A stretch of 64,000 nucleotides of DNA. Origin: Thermoanaerobaculia bacterium. Lineage in GTDB: Bacteria; Acidobacteriota; Thermoanaerobaculia; Multivoradales; Multivoraceae. Location: NCBI GenBank assembly GCA_022823665.1, contig JAJEHN010000001.1:463917-527916 (forward strand). Reading direction: 5' to 3'. This document shows positions 1-9,920 of the stretch, piece after piece; position 1 is the stretch's first letter, and each line of letters starts with the position of its first letter. The position numbers were made by a program, and so were the translations under genes. The notes under the pieces are model-generated. The model saw nothing but the letters and a program-made list of their open reading frames with translations. It made no database searches and was not told the origin of the DNA.

Positions 1-404
1 GCCGCCAGGTCGACGACGAGCAGCGTCTGCTCGCCCGCTTCGAGCCCCTCGTAGCCGTAGTGGAACTGCAACTGGGCGATCAGCAGCATGAAAGGCACGA
101 TCATCCACAGCAGCGGCACCAGGTTCAGCCGCAGGTAGGTCAGGTTCTCGCGCAGCAGCCGAAGCTGGGCCGCCAGCACGGCCCGCAGGTCGTCGTTGAA
201 CAGTCGCACCTCGAGCAGGTGCCCGAACAGCCGCCGCTTGACCGCGGCGATCGCCGGCTGGTTCGACGTCCAGCGGTAGACGAGCAGCGCGAAGATGCCC
301 GAGACCAGCGCCACGACGGCCACCGGCACGATCGGCGGCAGGGCCGCGAAGGGCCGGAGCGCCACGTCGAAGACGGCGCGGAGGACGGCGTTCAGAAGGG
401 ACAT
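1..404 (-). CDS. Integral membrane protein, C-terminus cut by window edge
   Basis: The reading frame starts at the ATG at 404 and runs without a stop to base 1, so at least 134 residues are present and the C-terminus is missing. An N-terminal hydrophobic segment (about residues 19-42) is followed by a basic, amphipathic stretch containing SNQPAIAAVKRRLFGHLLEV and then by a second hydrophobic segment (about residues 98-112). Two membrane spans with a basic cytoplasmic loop are reminiscent of the DUF106/EMC3 (YidC-like) membrane proteins, but the part visible is too short to assign. It is the fourth gene of a minus-strand operon behind two phosphodiesterases and a small RHH-like protein, so a role at the envelope together with those enzymes is inferred from context only. 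Confidence 0.6.
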   Translation of the reverse strand, partial: MSLLNAVLRAVFDVALRPFAALPPIVPVAVVALVSGIFALLVYRWTSNQPAIAAVKRRLFGHLLEVRLFNDDLRAVLAAQLRLLRENLTYLRLNLVPLLWMIVPFMLLIAQLQFHYGYEGLEAGEQTLLVVDLA

Positions 405-423
405 CGACGGCGTTCGGGCGGCG

Positions 424-618
424 CTAGGAGATGTACCCCAGGCCGCGGAGCCGTTTCTCGATCTCCTCCCTCGACTCGGCGCCTTCGAGCTTGGCCAGCT
501 CCTTCTCGAGCGCGTGGGTGATGAACTCCTCGACGGACGAGTAGCCCGCGATGTCGCTGTATCGCTTCACCCTGGCGATCAGTTCCTTGTCGAGCTTTAC
601 CTTGCCGCCGCCGAACAT
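424..618 (-). CDS. Small ribbon-helix-helix-like protein (64 aa)
   Basis: A 64-residue protein with a strong ribosome site (AAGGAGGAG about 5 nt before the ATG at 618). It begins with a short strand-like region rich in lysine (GKVKLDKELIARVKRYSDIA) and continues with two predicted helices ending in EEFITHALEKELAKL, a pattern like MetJ/Arc or CopG-type DNA-binding proteins. The tail is charged (ESREEIEKRLRGLGY). It lies between a phosphodiesterase lipoprotein gene and a membrane protein gene in one direction, so it may be an autoregulator of the operon or a small structural partner. The family assignment is by eye from pattern and length, with no partner toxin nearby. Confidence 0.6.
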   Translation of the reverse strand: MFGGGKVKLDKELIARVKRYSDIAGYSSVEEFITHALEKELAKLEGAESREEIEKRLRGLGYIS

Positions 619-656
619 GCGTCTCCTCCTTCGCTAGCGGGGTCGTCCGACCCGGT

Positions 657-2657
657 TCAGGGCGAGCCCGTCGCCGCGCCGCCCGCAAGGGATGGGAACT
701 CTTCCACGCCGTACTCGGCCAGGATCGAGCCCGCCAGGTCGACGATGCCCCGCGCGGGGCGGCCAAGCGGACGACTGAGCAGGAGCACGCCCGGCACGGT
801 CCGGTGGTCCATCATGTGATCGCCGCTCCAGGCGCTGTCGTTGTCGCTGAAGACCTCTCCCACGACCTCGCCCGACGCCGACTCCGTCGCCCCGCGGTAG
901 CCCTTCGCGTAACCGACCACCAGATCGGGACCGATCGCGGCCCCTTCCTGGAAGGCGTATTCCTCGCGAAGGTGGACCTCCGTGATCGCGGATTCGCCCG
1001 TCTCCGGGTCGACGACCGCCAGCAGTTCCCGCTTCAGCTCCCGAACCAGATCGAGGCGCTCCGCCGCCGTCACCGTGCCGTCGCGTTCACGGCCGCGCAG
1101 GTTGACGTAGAGACCCGAGAAGCCGATCCCGTAGGCCCTGGTGTTGTCCCAGTCGACGTTCAGCAGGAAGCCCTCATCCGCGTAGGGATCCGGACTTCTC
1201 GGCGCCAGGTAGCCCCGCTCGATCAGCCAGGCGTTCAGGTGGAAGGCGCGGCGCCAGGAGGCGAAGCCGTGGTCCGACATGACGATCAGCAGCGGCTCGT
1301 CCGCGCCGCTGTCGCCGAGGCCGGCTTCGGCTTCGAGCCGGTCCAGCGTCTGCCCGACGATCGCGTCGAGGCCCTCGTAGAGGGTCGGGATCAGGTCCTC
1401 GTGCACGGCGTCGGCTTCCGGGTCATAGGCGGGGTGCTCCGGATCGCGCGACCGCCAGCGGACGTGGCCGATCTGGTCCACGTTGCCGAAGTAGTAGAAG
1501 AGGAATCCGCCCTCCTGCTCGAGGTAGCGGTCCAGCACGTAGCCGTACTGCTCGGCGACTTCGTCGCCGGCGATCTTCGCCTGGGCCAGGAACTCCTCCG
1601 GGGTGAAGACGCCCTCGGTCAGGGTCTTCGTGTCCTCGGGCATCCCTTCCGTGTAGAAACGATCGACCGCCTCCGCCAGCTCGGCCGCGAAATCGGGCGG
1701 CGTCGAGATCGGCGCCGCGGGCGAGATCGGATCGTGGTCGATCGGACTGACGTAGAGCTCGAACTCAGGCTCGAGCGCGCGCAGGTACATCCGGCAGATG
1801 CCGCGCAGGTGCTGGGTCGGCATCATCTCGAAGTCCACCTCGAGCCAGTCGCTCCACTCCCCGACCTCCAGCACGATCTCCTGGTCGCCAAGTTCGATCT
1901 TGGCGCTCTCCGTCTCCGGATCGAGGTACACGGTGAACGGCACGGTCAGCTGCTCGGGCTCCCGCAGCAGGGGATTCGGGGGTCCGAGCAACTCGGCCTC
2001 GACCACGTTGTCGTAGATGTCGAGCTCGACGATGTCGCCGCCGGTGATGTCGCGGTCGGCGAACAGCTCCGACGTGTAGAAGGTGAAGGTGCCGTCCGTG
2101 CCCTGGATGTCGCTCGTGCCCATGCCCGAGAGTTCGCGGCTCGCCGTGCCCGAGACCGGGAAGTTCGCCGGCATGCGGATGACCGTCGTACGCACCCCGT
2201 GCTCCTCCAGCACCTCCCAGAACGGCGTGCCGTGCCGGAACTGCTCGTAGTCGCCGCCGGTGAGCGGGAACTGCCAGGGACCGACGTTCAGGAAGCGTCC
2301 GCCCGAGGACGCGGCGGCCGTCGACGGGTACGGGATCATCGTGTCCGGGTCCCGGTGCAGGAAGTCGAAGATGCCGTGGCCGCCCGGGTCCATGCCGGTG
2401 ATGAAGCTCGACCAGGCGACGGGGCTGTGCGGCGGGATCGTCGTCTCCAGTTCCGTGAAGCCGCCCATGGCCTCGAGCCGGGCGAAGTTCGGCAACCTCC
2501 CTTCGTCGATCAACTGCCGCGTGAGCGCGGGGTCCAGGCCGTCGAAGCCGAGCACGACGACCTTCGGCCCCTCCGACGGGCCGACGCCACCGCCGCCGCA
2601 GGCCACTGCCAGGGCGGCCAGGAGCATCGTCGCCGCAAGGGGGACCAGCCGCTTCAC
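657..2657 (-). CDS. Lipoprotein phosphodiesterase / nucleotide pyrophosphatase family (alkaline phosphatase superfamily)
   Basis: 666 residues with a lipoprotein signal (hydrophobic stretch ending ALAVAC, lipidated Cys20). The alkaline-phosphatase-superfamily metal site is visible: VVLGFDGLDP near residue 35 for the first Asp, a SPVAWSSFITG segment carrying the Ser/Thr nucleophile near residue 80, MSDHGF in the middle third and SGDHMMDH near the C-terminus for the remaining Asp/His ligands. Such enzymes hydrolyse phosphodiester or phosphonate bonds outside the cytoplasm; the substrate cannot be read from sequence. The GTG start overlaps the stop of the upstream paralogue (GTGA), so the two are translationally coupled. 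The upstream copy is membrane-anchored by helices instead of lipid, suggesting a duplication with split localisation. Confidence 0.85.
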   Translation of the reverse strand: MKRLVPLAATMLLAALAVACGGGGVGPSEGPKVVVLGFDGLDPALTRQLIDEGRLPNFARLEAMGGFTELETTIPPHSPVAWSSFITGMDPGGHGIFDFLHRDPDTMIPYPSTAAASSGGRFLNVGPWQFPLTGGDYEQFRHGTPFWEVLEEHGVRTTVIRMPANFPVSGTASRELSGMGTSDIQGTDGTFTFYTSELFADRDITGGDIVELDIYDNVVEAELLGPPNPLLREPEQLTVPFTVYLDPETESAKIELGDQEIVLEVGEWSDWLEVDFEMMPTQHLRGICRMYLRALEPEFELYVSPIDHDPISPAAPISTPPDFAAELAEAVDRFYTEGMPEDTKTLTEGVFTPEEFLAQAKIAGDEVAEQYGYVLDRYLEQEGGFLFYYFGNVDQIGHVRWRSRDPEHPAYDPEADAVHEDLIPTLYEGLDAIVGQTLDRLEAEAGLGDSGADEPLLIVMSDHGFASWRRAFHLNAWLIERGYLAPRSPDPYADEGFLLNVDWDNTRAYGIGFSGLYVNLRGRERDGTVTAAERLDLVRELKRELLAVVDPETGESAITEVHLREEYAFQEGAAIGPDLVVGYAKGYRGATESASGEVVGEVFSDNDSAWSGDHMMDHRTVPGVLLLSRPLGRPARGIVDLAGSILAEYGVEEFPSLAGGAATGSP

Positions 2658-4801
2658 GCCGCCGCTCCCGCAGCACCGCGGTCGAGAGTCGCCGGGTCGA
2701 AGACCGGCTCACCCTCCATGTAGTCCGGCTTGTCGATGCCGAACAGGGCCAGCGCGGTGGGCGCCATGTCGAGAAGCGACAGGTCGTCGCCGCGATTGAC
2801 GGGGCGGCTGCTGAAGAAGACGCCGGGGACCAGCCGCGGGTCGACGCAGTGGTCGCCGCTCCACGCCTTCGTGTTGTCGGAAAAGACCGGGCCCGCGACG
2901 ACGCCGACCGCGCAGTCCCAGGACACGCGGTAGCCGTCGTTGTAGCCCACGATCAGGTCGGGGGCGTTGCCCTTGTAAGGACCGGTGTACAGGTCCTCGG
3001 CGTCGAAGGCGGCGTTGATGCCGACCGCGCTCCGCTCCTCGTCGGGCAGACCCTTCCAGGCCGAGATGAGTTCGCGCTTGAGGGAGCGCGCTTCGTCGCC
3101 CGGCTCCACGATGCCGGAGGCCTCGCGGCCCTTGAGATTCAGGAACACGCCGGCCAGGCCGAGCGCGTAGGCCCGCGTGCGCGACCAGTCCACGCCCTCC
3201 AGCCACTCCTCGCTGCCGTCGGCGTCCTCCCTCAGCACGAGGTAGCCGTGGTCCAGCAGCCAGCGGTTCAGGTTCACGCCGCGCCTGAAGGAGGCGAAGC
3301 CGTGGTCCGAGAGCACGATCAGAAGATCGTCGTCGTCCAGCTTCTCCATCACCCGGCCGACGAGGGCGTCGTTGTGCCGGTAGTGGTCCTCGATCGTCCG
3401 GCGTGCCCTCCCCGTCTTTCGACCCTTCGCCGCCGGGTGTCCGTCCTCCATGTACCGCCAGAACATGTGCTGGATCCGGTCGGTTGCGTCGAAGACGCAG
3501 GTCAGACTCCCCCGCCGCAGGCGCTCGAGCGCGGCGAAGAACATCTCCTCCCGCTCGCGGTCGATGTCGTAGGACTGCCGGAGGAAGGTCGCGTCGTCCG
3601 TCACGCCCTCGTTGAGCGCGGTCGTGTCCTCCGCGAGCCCCAGCGTGGCGAAGTCGCCGACCCGTTTCACCAGGTAGGGCGCGTAGTACGAGGGATGGGA
3701 GATCGGCATCGCCGGCTTCTCGGGATCGATGTTGATCGCGGTCAGGTAGAGCGACGTGTGCTCGCCGGCCTCGGTCAGCATCATCCGGGTCAGGCCGTGG
3801 ACCTTGACCCCGGGCGCGGCGCGGAACTCGAGACGCACCCAGTCCGAGAGCTCTCCCCTCTCGAGTTCGACCGTCTCCCCCGCCACCGCTACCGTCGCGG
3901 TTTCGGCCTCGCGGTCGACCTCGACCGTCATCGGCGCGCGGAGCGGCGGCGGCGGGTCGCCCTCCAGGAAGCTGTTCTCGGGCCCCTCGATGACGCAGTC
4001 GAAGTGGTCCGGGCCGGCGCCGTTCGAGGCCAGCGGCACGCGCACACCGCCCTCCCGGATCGTCTCCGTCGCCGGCCGCGTCGTGTAGTAGAGGAACGTG
4101 CCCTGGCTGCCCACCAGGTCCGGCACGCACATCGCCGCCAGTTGCGCGCCGTAGAACCGGTCGGGCGGGAAGGTGATCGGCACCCGCAGCACCGTGCTCC
4201 AGACGTTCCGCTCACCCAGAACGGTCCAGAACGGCTTCGACCGCCGGAGCATGCGGATCTCCGGCTTCTGCAGCGGGATCTTCCACTTGCCGAGCTTCAG
4301 GAAGCGCTCGACCCGGCCGATGTGGGCAGACGACAGCTTCGGCAGGTAGCTCCGCAGGTCGCGGTCGAGGAAGTCGAAGATGTTGTGCTTGCCAGGATTG
4401 GCCCCGGTCGCGAACGTCGACCAGGCGACCGGAGACAGCGCCGGGAAGGTGCTGGCGATCCGCCGGTAGCTGCCCTGCTCGCTGAGCTGCTTGAAGTTGG
4501 GGAGCTTCCCCTCCTTCATCATCCGTTCGGTCAACCGTGGATCCTGGCCGTCGAGACCGACGAAGACGAGCCGGCTGACGTGGGCCTTCGGCGGCTTCTT
4601 CCGCCGCACGACCCGCCACAGGGTCCGCACCGGCCACGCCAGAAGCGAGACGAAGGCAAGCGCCACCGTCGCCAGCAGCACCAGGAACGACGACATCAGC
4701 GCGAACCCCGCCCCGGGGCCGATGTAGGCCGCCGCCGGCGCCGCGGCCAGGAGCGCCGCAAGAAACGCCAGCGCGACGGTTACGAGACGCTGAGCTGGCA
4801 A
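2654..4801 (-). CDS. Membrane-anchored phosphodiesterase / nucleotide pyrophosphatase family protein
   Basis: About 715 residues from a TTG at 4801, chosen because a GGAGA ribosome site lies 6 nt upstream and the protein then begins directly with a signal/anchor helix ending in an AAPAAAYIGPGAG motif. A second hydrophobic helix (about residues 35-60) is followed by basic residues. The catalytic domain has VFVGLDGQDP, SPVAWSTFATGANPG (nucleophile loop), LSDHGFASF and SGDHCVDP, the same ligand set as its downstream paralogue. Longer frames upstream would run over the divergent sulfotransferase gene. It is the first gene of the operon with the lipoprotein paralogue, an RHH-like protein and a membrane protein. 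Substrate unknown. Confidence 0.82.
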   Translation of the reverse strand: MPAQRLVTVALAFLAALLAAAPAAAYIGPGAGFALMSSFLVLLATVALAFVSLLAWPVRTLWRVVRRKKPPKAHVSRLVFVGLDGQDPRLTERMMKEGKLPNFKQLSEQGSYRRIASTFPALSPVAWSTFATGANPGKHNIFDFLDRDLRSYLPKLSSAHIGRVERFLKLGKWKIPLQKPEIRMLRRSKPFWTVLGERNVWSTVLRVPITFPPDRFYGAQLAAMCVPDLVGSQGTFLYYTTRPATETIREGGVRVPLASNGAGPDHFDCVIEGPENSFLEGDPPPPLRAPMTVEVDREAETATVAVAGETVELERGELSDWVRLEFRAAPGVKVHGLTRMMLTEAGEHTSLYLTAINIDPEKPAMPISHPSYYAPYLVKRVGDFATLGLAEDTTALNEGVTDDATFLRQSYDIDREREEMFFAALERLRRGSLTCVFDATDRIQHMFWRYMEDGHPAAKGRKTGRARRTIEDHYRHNDALVGRVMEKLDDDDLLIVLSDHGFASFRRGVNLNRWLLDHGYLVLREDADGSEEWLEGVDWSRTRAYALGLAGVFLNLKGREASGIVEPGDEARSLKRELISAWKGLPDEERSAVGINAAFDAEDLYTGPYKGNAPDLIVGYNDGYRVSWDCAVGVVAGPVFSDNTKAWSGDHCVDPRLVPGVFFSSRPVNRGDDLSLLDMAPTALALFGIDKPDYMEGEPVFDPATLDRGAAGAAA

Positions 4802-4898
4802 CGGTTTTCTCCGGGGAGTGCGCGGCCGGAAGCTCAAGAAGCGACGACGCGCGAAGCGGTGCGGAGCATACCAATGCAGGGGTAGCATCGCCGTCGCT

Positions 4899-5546
4899 GT
4901 GAAGGGCAGATCAATCTGGCGCAGACTCCGCTACGGGCGGCCGATCGTCGTCGTCTCCGGCCTGCCCCGCTCCGGTACTTCGATGGCAATGAAGATGCTC
5001 GAGGCCGGGGGCATGGAAATCGTGACCGACGGCGAACGCGAAGCCGACGAGGACAACCCGCGCGGCTACTACGAAGACGAGCGGGTCAAGGACCTGGCGA
5101 ACGCGCCGGACAAGTCCTGGCTCAGGGCCTCACGCGGCCGCGCGGTCAAGGTCATCTCCTTCCTGCTCAAGGACCTGCCGCCGAACCTGAACTACCAGGT
5201 CATCCTGATGCGCCGCGACCTGACCGAGGTGCTCGCATCGCAGCGCAAGATGCTCGACCGCCGCGGCGAGACCGACGACACGCCGGACGAGCGAATGATG
5301 GAGCTGTGGCAGGACCAGCTCTGGCGGGTGAACTACCTGCTGAAGAAGGCGCCGCAGTTCGAGTGGGTCGAGATCGAGTACGGCGAGGCGCTCCGGGACC
5401 CCGCGGCGGCTGCGACTCGGATCGCCAGTCTGGTGGACGGACTAGATGAGATGGGGATGGCATCGGTGGTCGATCCGGCCCTCTACCGGAACCGGGCAAT
5501 CCCGGGAAGTGAAAGCGAGTTGCGCTCGTCGAACAGCGGTTCATAG
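4899..5546 (+). CDS. Sulfotransferase-family protein (P-loop, 215 aa)
   Basis: The protein carries the 5'-phosphosulfate-binding loop of PAPS-dependent sulfotransferases (VVVSGLPRSGTSMAMKML) at about residues 13-30, followed by the typical later motif around NYQVILMRRDLTEVLASQRK that holds the 3'-phosphate-binding Arg/Ser. It would transfer sulfate from PAPS to an unknown acceptor. The GTG at 4899 is preferred because an ATG at 4818 would overlap the divergent gene and add a highly basic, non-conserved tail; no clear Shine-Dalgarno site precedes the GTG, so the start is uncertain. It is divergently arranged with the phosphodiesterase operon, with roughly 97 bp between the starts for shared promoters. 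Confidence 0.75.
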   Translation: MKGRSIWRRLRYGRPIVVVSGLPRSGTSMAMKMLEAGGMEIVTDGEREADEDNPRGYYEDERVKDLANAPDKSWLRASRGRAVKVISFLLKDLPPNLNYQVILMRRDLTEVLASQRKMLDRRGETDDTPDERMMELWQDQLWRVNYLLKKAPQFEWVEIEYGEALRDPAAAATRIASLVDGLDEMGMASVVDPALYRNRAIPGSESELRSSNSGS

Positions 5547-5641
5547 ACGATCTGCTATCTTGGAAACACTGCCTCCGGGCACTCGCAGGTCCACACGATG
5601 GGGCCTGCCGGCCTCGGGCACCAGTCGAGAGGATCACGCCG

Positions 5642-6307
5642 ATGCAGCACGGAATAGAACCGCGCTACCGCCTCGCTGAGGCGGCGAAGATCATCGGGAT
5701 GCCCGCCCCGACGCTGCGAACCTGGTTCCGTGGCTGGCCTGGCGGAAAACCGGCCGTCCTCGCTCCGGATGGTGGCGCCGCCAGTCCGCTGATCCTCAGC
5801 TTCTTCAACGTCGTTGAAGCACGCTTCCTCGATGCCTACCGGCGACGAAGCGTCTCCATGCAGCGAGTCCGACGCACCCTGAACTTCGTGAGCGAACACC
5901 TGTCCGGCTTTGAACGCCCGCTTCTGAAGCTCGAGTTCGAAACCGATGGCAGAGCGCTCTTCATCGAACTGCAGGAGACCGGCAAGACGCCCATGCTGCT
6001 GGACGCCACCGGCGGCGGTCAGCTCGTCTGGCCAGAGGCGGTCCGAGTGCATTTCCAGTCACTTGTCTTCGACGACCGCGGTGATCCTTCCCGGCTCTGG
6101 CTCGACAACCGGCACGAGGTGATGCTGGATCCCCGTTTCGGCTGGGGTCTGCCGGTGGTCGCGGGGTCCGGGGTCCGGACGGATGTCCTCTTCGAGCGCT
6201 CCGAAGCCGGTGAAGAGCTCGACGCCATCGCAGAAGACTTCTCGCTGAAGACGTTCCAGGTCGAAACCGCGGTCGCCTGGGAACGAGTGGCCCGGCGCGC
6301 GGCGTAG
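5642..6307 (+). CDS. HTH (MerR-like) plus DUF433 domain protein
   Basis: 221 residues. Residues 8-35 (YRLAEAAKIIGMPAPTLRTW) look like a MerR-type or excisionase-type winged helix. The C-terminal third contains the DUF433 core pattern: DPRFGWGLPVVAGSGVRTDV followed by an acidic linker and an EDFSLKTFQVETAVAWE helix. DUF433 proteins are small helix-turn-helix proteins often found as antitoxins of PIN-like (DUF5615) toxins. No such toxin follows here: the next gene is on the other strand. The protein could therefore be an orphan antitoxin or a stand-alone regulator. AGAGGA about 9 nt upstream of the ATG may serve as ribosome site. Confidence 0.75.
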   Translation: MQHGIEPRYRLAEAAKIIGMPAPTLRTWFRGWPGGKPAVLAPDGGAASPLILSFFNVVEARFLDAYRRRSVSMQRVRRTLNFVSEHLSGFERPLLKLEFETDGRALFIELQETGKTPMLLDATGGGQLVWPEAVRVHFQSLVFDDRGDPSRLWLDNRHEVMLDPRFGWGLPVVAGSGVRTDVLFERSEAGEELDAIAEDFSLKTFQVETAVAWERVARRAA

Positions 6308-6344
6308 GCTCCGACTGGATCGTCGGCAGTTTCACTGCTGAACG

Positions 6345-7670
6345 CTACTCGACGATCAGATCCTCGCCGAACTTGATGCCAGCGCACTCGCAGGCAGCTT
6401 GGATCCACTTCCGTTTCTGCCGACTCCCGGAATGGACGTTCAGATACCAACCTCCCGGCAGCGACCTGATCGACCGCTCCTCTGGATCGGCCTCCCTCCT
6501 CGATTCGCCGATGTGGGAGCGCTGCTTCGTTTCTATCTTGTCTCGGAGGCTCCGATAGAAGGAGCTGCCGCCGTGATCTTTGTATAGCTGCTCAACGATA
6601 TGCTGGTACATGTCGGCTGCGTTCTTCTCCGGTCGGTCCTCGCCGCGGTACGACCATCTGGCCGCCCGAGGCGAGGAGCGGCGCTTGTGCCCGTCTGACG
6701 GCTTCCTGGCCCTGCCTTCAGGCTCTTTCGAAGGACGTTGAACCGCCATCGAGGCGCCCTCGAATCGATCGAAGTAGTCGTTGTCGATCGTTACGTCTTC
6801 GACGGTCCGCTCCTTGACGACTACTCCCAGGCCGCGCTCCTTCAGAAGCTCACAGAGGTTGTCGCCATCAATGAGGTCGAGAGGAGTAGCCCCGTCTCGC
6901 GTCGCTTCGCGCTTCGCGTCAGCAGTGAACGAGCCCGTGGTGATGATGAGGCCCCTGTCGCTGCGCCCCGCCATGGCGCCCCGGAAGTCCCTCACGACGG
7001 GTGCGCCGATGGTCCCCTTGTGCCTCTTGCACTGAAAGTACACCGGAAAGGAGATCAGGGAGAAGCGATACAGGGCCGTCCCGTCAATGCCCCCGTCGCC
7101 GCTGCCGCCGATTACCTTGACCGCCTCGAAACCGGAGGAGCGAAGAAGCTCTTGCGCGAGACGCTCGAACGCATCGGGCGACATCTTCAGAAGACGGTCG
7201 AGGAGCTTGTCGCCCCAGGCTCCGTTCACCCCCTCGTCGTCGCCCGTTCCCATGCTCGCAGCCGTTGCGGAAACGCCTTGGACCTGCTCATTCGACGCTT
7301 GCGCGAGTCTCTCCTGACGTCGGTCACGAAGGTACTCCGCGAAGCGTCGTTCGATCGTCTCCCCGTCCATATCGACGCCTTCCGAAGTCAGCCGCCAGTA
7401 GCCGCGACGTTCGCTCTTCAGAGCACCCACGATCTTCAGGTGCGATCGGCAGAAACCCACTCGAAACGAGAGCTCCGACTTGGTGCCGTTGGCGGCCTGA
7501 ACCTCCCGCTGGCTCAGAGTCAGCTTCAAGCTAGCTGCCACCGCATCGTCGATTTCGTCGTTAGTCGCCGGCATCGGCAAATTCCGCAGAGCCTCCAGCG
7601 TGACCCAACGCAGATCCGGATAGAGAGGAAGCCCCGCGGCTTCTCGCAGCTTCATCTTGGTCCGCTTCAT
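6345..7670 (-). CDS. Mrr-type restriction endonuclease with C-terminal extension
   Basis: 441 residues from the ATG at 7670, preceded by GAGGAG at 5 nt spacing. Residues 1-105 form an Mrr-type winged-helix DNA-recognition region (PATNDEIDDAVAASLKLT; RGYWRLTSEGVD). Residues about 170-290 hold the Mrr catalytic fold: FERLAQELLRSSGFEAVKV, then GSGDGGIDG with the catalytic Asp and YFQCKRHKG with the Q-x-K pair, and GLIITTGSFTADAKREA. Mrr enzymes cleave methylated or otherwise modified foreign DNA. The final ~140 residues (basic, Ser/Arg-rich then EQLYKDHGGSSFYRSLRDKI) do not match a domain I recognise. The gene starts 2 nt after a gene for a secreted protein, an unexpected partner for a cytoplasmic nuclease. 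Confidence 0.82.
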   Translation of the reverse strand: MKRTKMKLREAAGLPLYPDLRWVTLEALRNLPMPATNDEIDDAVAASLKLTLSQREVQAANGTKSELSFRVGFCRSHLKIVGALKSERRGYWRLTSEGVDMDGETIERRFAEYLRDRRQERLAQASNEQVQGVSATAASMGTGDDEGVNGAWGDKLLDRLLKMSPDAFERLAQELLRSSGFEAVKVIGGSGDGGIDGTALYRFSLISFPVYFQCKRHKGTIGAPVVRDFRGAMAGRSDRGLIITTGSFTADAKREATRDGATPLDLIDGDNLCELLKERGLGVVVKERTVEDVTIDNDYFDRFEGASMAVQRPSKEPEGRARKPSDGHKRRSSPRAARWSYRGEDRPEKNAADMYQHIVEQLYKDHGGSSFYRSLRDKIETKQRSHIGESRREADPEERSIRSLPGGWYLNVHSGSRQKRKWIQAACECAGIKFGEDLIVE

Positions 7671-7672
7671 CC

Positions 7673-8371
7673 CTACTCCTCGCCGGTGCTGCACTCAGCA
7701 AGGAACTCCTGGACTGCTGCACTATCGGGAACGAACCGGAAGATCTGCTCCCTGATCTCCCCCGACTTTGTTGCCTCAAAGGCAAACGTACCCTTGTCCG
7801 CCCATGAACCGTCCGGAGACGTGAACAAGGTGCCGGCCACGCCCTCTCCCTCAATAGCCACCACTTCATCTCCGACCATGAATCGGGAAATTTCGTACAG
7901 AGGAGCTCCACTTACTCTGCCGCCACACCAGATATTCACATAGCCTGTTGCTAGCCGGAAGCCAACGAGACACGCGGCAAGAAGACGGGACTCAGTCTCA
8001 GGAGAAGCACGTCCTCCCACCGAAAACACCGACGACCAGCATCTGGACGCGCTACGAGTCCAACCAACAGGGAGATAGTAGGGAGACGTTAGCCAGCACG
8101 ATTCCGTCTCGCCCGTCAGATCGTCTCGGCTACAGGTGACGTGCCATTCCTGTGGGGTTGACTCCTCTACCAAGGAGAGCAAATGCTCGCCAAGTGGAAT
8201 GGGGTGAAGCCGCTCCGTCATCATCTCCACTGCCGCCGCGTAAGCAGTCTTGCTTAGGGGCAGCTCAGACGACTGCGCGGCAAATGCAGGTCCGACCAGT
8301 AGGCAGGCGACGACCGTCAGTACGCCGACGAACTGCGATCTAGCCACCACTGGTTCGATTGTCGGTGCCAT
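7673..8371 (-). CDS. Secreted cysteine-rich protein of unknown function
   Basis: 232 residues from the ATG at 8371, with GGAGG about 9 nt upstream. A signal peptide is clear (QFVGVLTVVACLLVGPAFA, cleavage before AQSS). The mature part contains several cysteines in short clusters (WHVTCSRD, ESCWLT, RCWSS, ACLVGF, IWCGGR, AECSTGEE), suggesting disulfides in the periplasm or outside. No catalytic motif was recognised. The stop TAG lies 2 nt before the start of the Mrr-type nuclease gene and provides part of its ribosome site, so the two are probably co-transcribed. Whether the pairing is functional or accidental cannot be told from the sequence. Confidence 0.65.
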   Translation of the reverse strand: MAPTIEPVVARSQFVGVLTVVACLLVGPAFAAQSSELPLSKTAYAAAVEMMTERLHPIPLGEHLLSLVEESTPQEWHVTCSRDDLTGETESCWLTSPYYLPVGWTRSASRCWSSVFSVGGRASPETESRLLAACLVGFRLATGYVNIWCGGRVSGAPLYEISRFMVGDEVVAIEGEGVAGTLFTSPDGSWADKGTFAFEATKSGEIREQIFRFVPDSAAVQEFLAECSTGEE

Positions 8372-8490
8372 CACCGCGGGCCTCCACCCGCGAGTCCAAA
8401 ACGGACCAATCAGCCTAACGACATCCATATCTCTCTTCATCACTCTTCGGCCTCCACTTCTTTCTGAGAGATGTACGCGCTCGGCCGGCG

Positions 8491-9585
<1,095 letters not shown>

Positions 9586-9920
9586 CTGCGAACTCCAATC
9601 GGGTCGGTCGTGCTGTGATCGGCGGCTGAAGCGGCGGCAGACTACAGCACCAGCTATCCGCCCGAGAGCGATCGACGCCCTCCTGTACCTCCAAAATGGG
9701 GATAGCCGGACCGCCCAGTCTCGCACGGGAAGATCCCCACTTCCATCCCTTCCATTACCTCCCGATGCCGTCCTGACGCATCTCCCAACTGGGATATGCG
9801 CAGACACCCCACCTTGTGGTACTGGTTCTAACGGTCGATTTTCGCAAGGTTGTCGGCGCCGTGCCGAACGGACTCGGCGCGGCGGCTCGACACGAGGGAA
9901 TGGAGAGCTAGGGGACAACG
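9586..9920 (+). other. Intergenic region (335 bp) between divergent genes
   Basis: This stretch separates the adenylate-forming enzyme gene (minus) from the metalloprotease gene (plus) and should hold both promoters. I see no convincing -35/-10 pair, repeat or RNA structure. A ribosome site AGGGG precedes the plus-strand ATG at 9921 by 6 nt and GGAG precedes the minus-strand ATG. The open frames that cross it are short and lack start signals. Confidence 0.5.

Noticed and set aside
4818..4898. Upstream ATG for the sulfotransferase gene adding a basic N-terminus
   Set aside because: It overlaps the divergent phosphodiesterase gene and leads to a non-conserved Arg/Lys-rich tail before the conserved P-loop.
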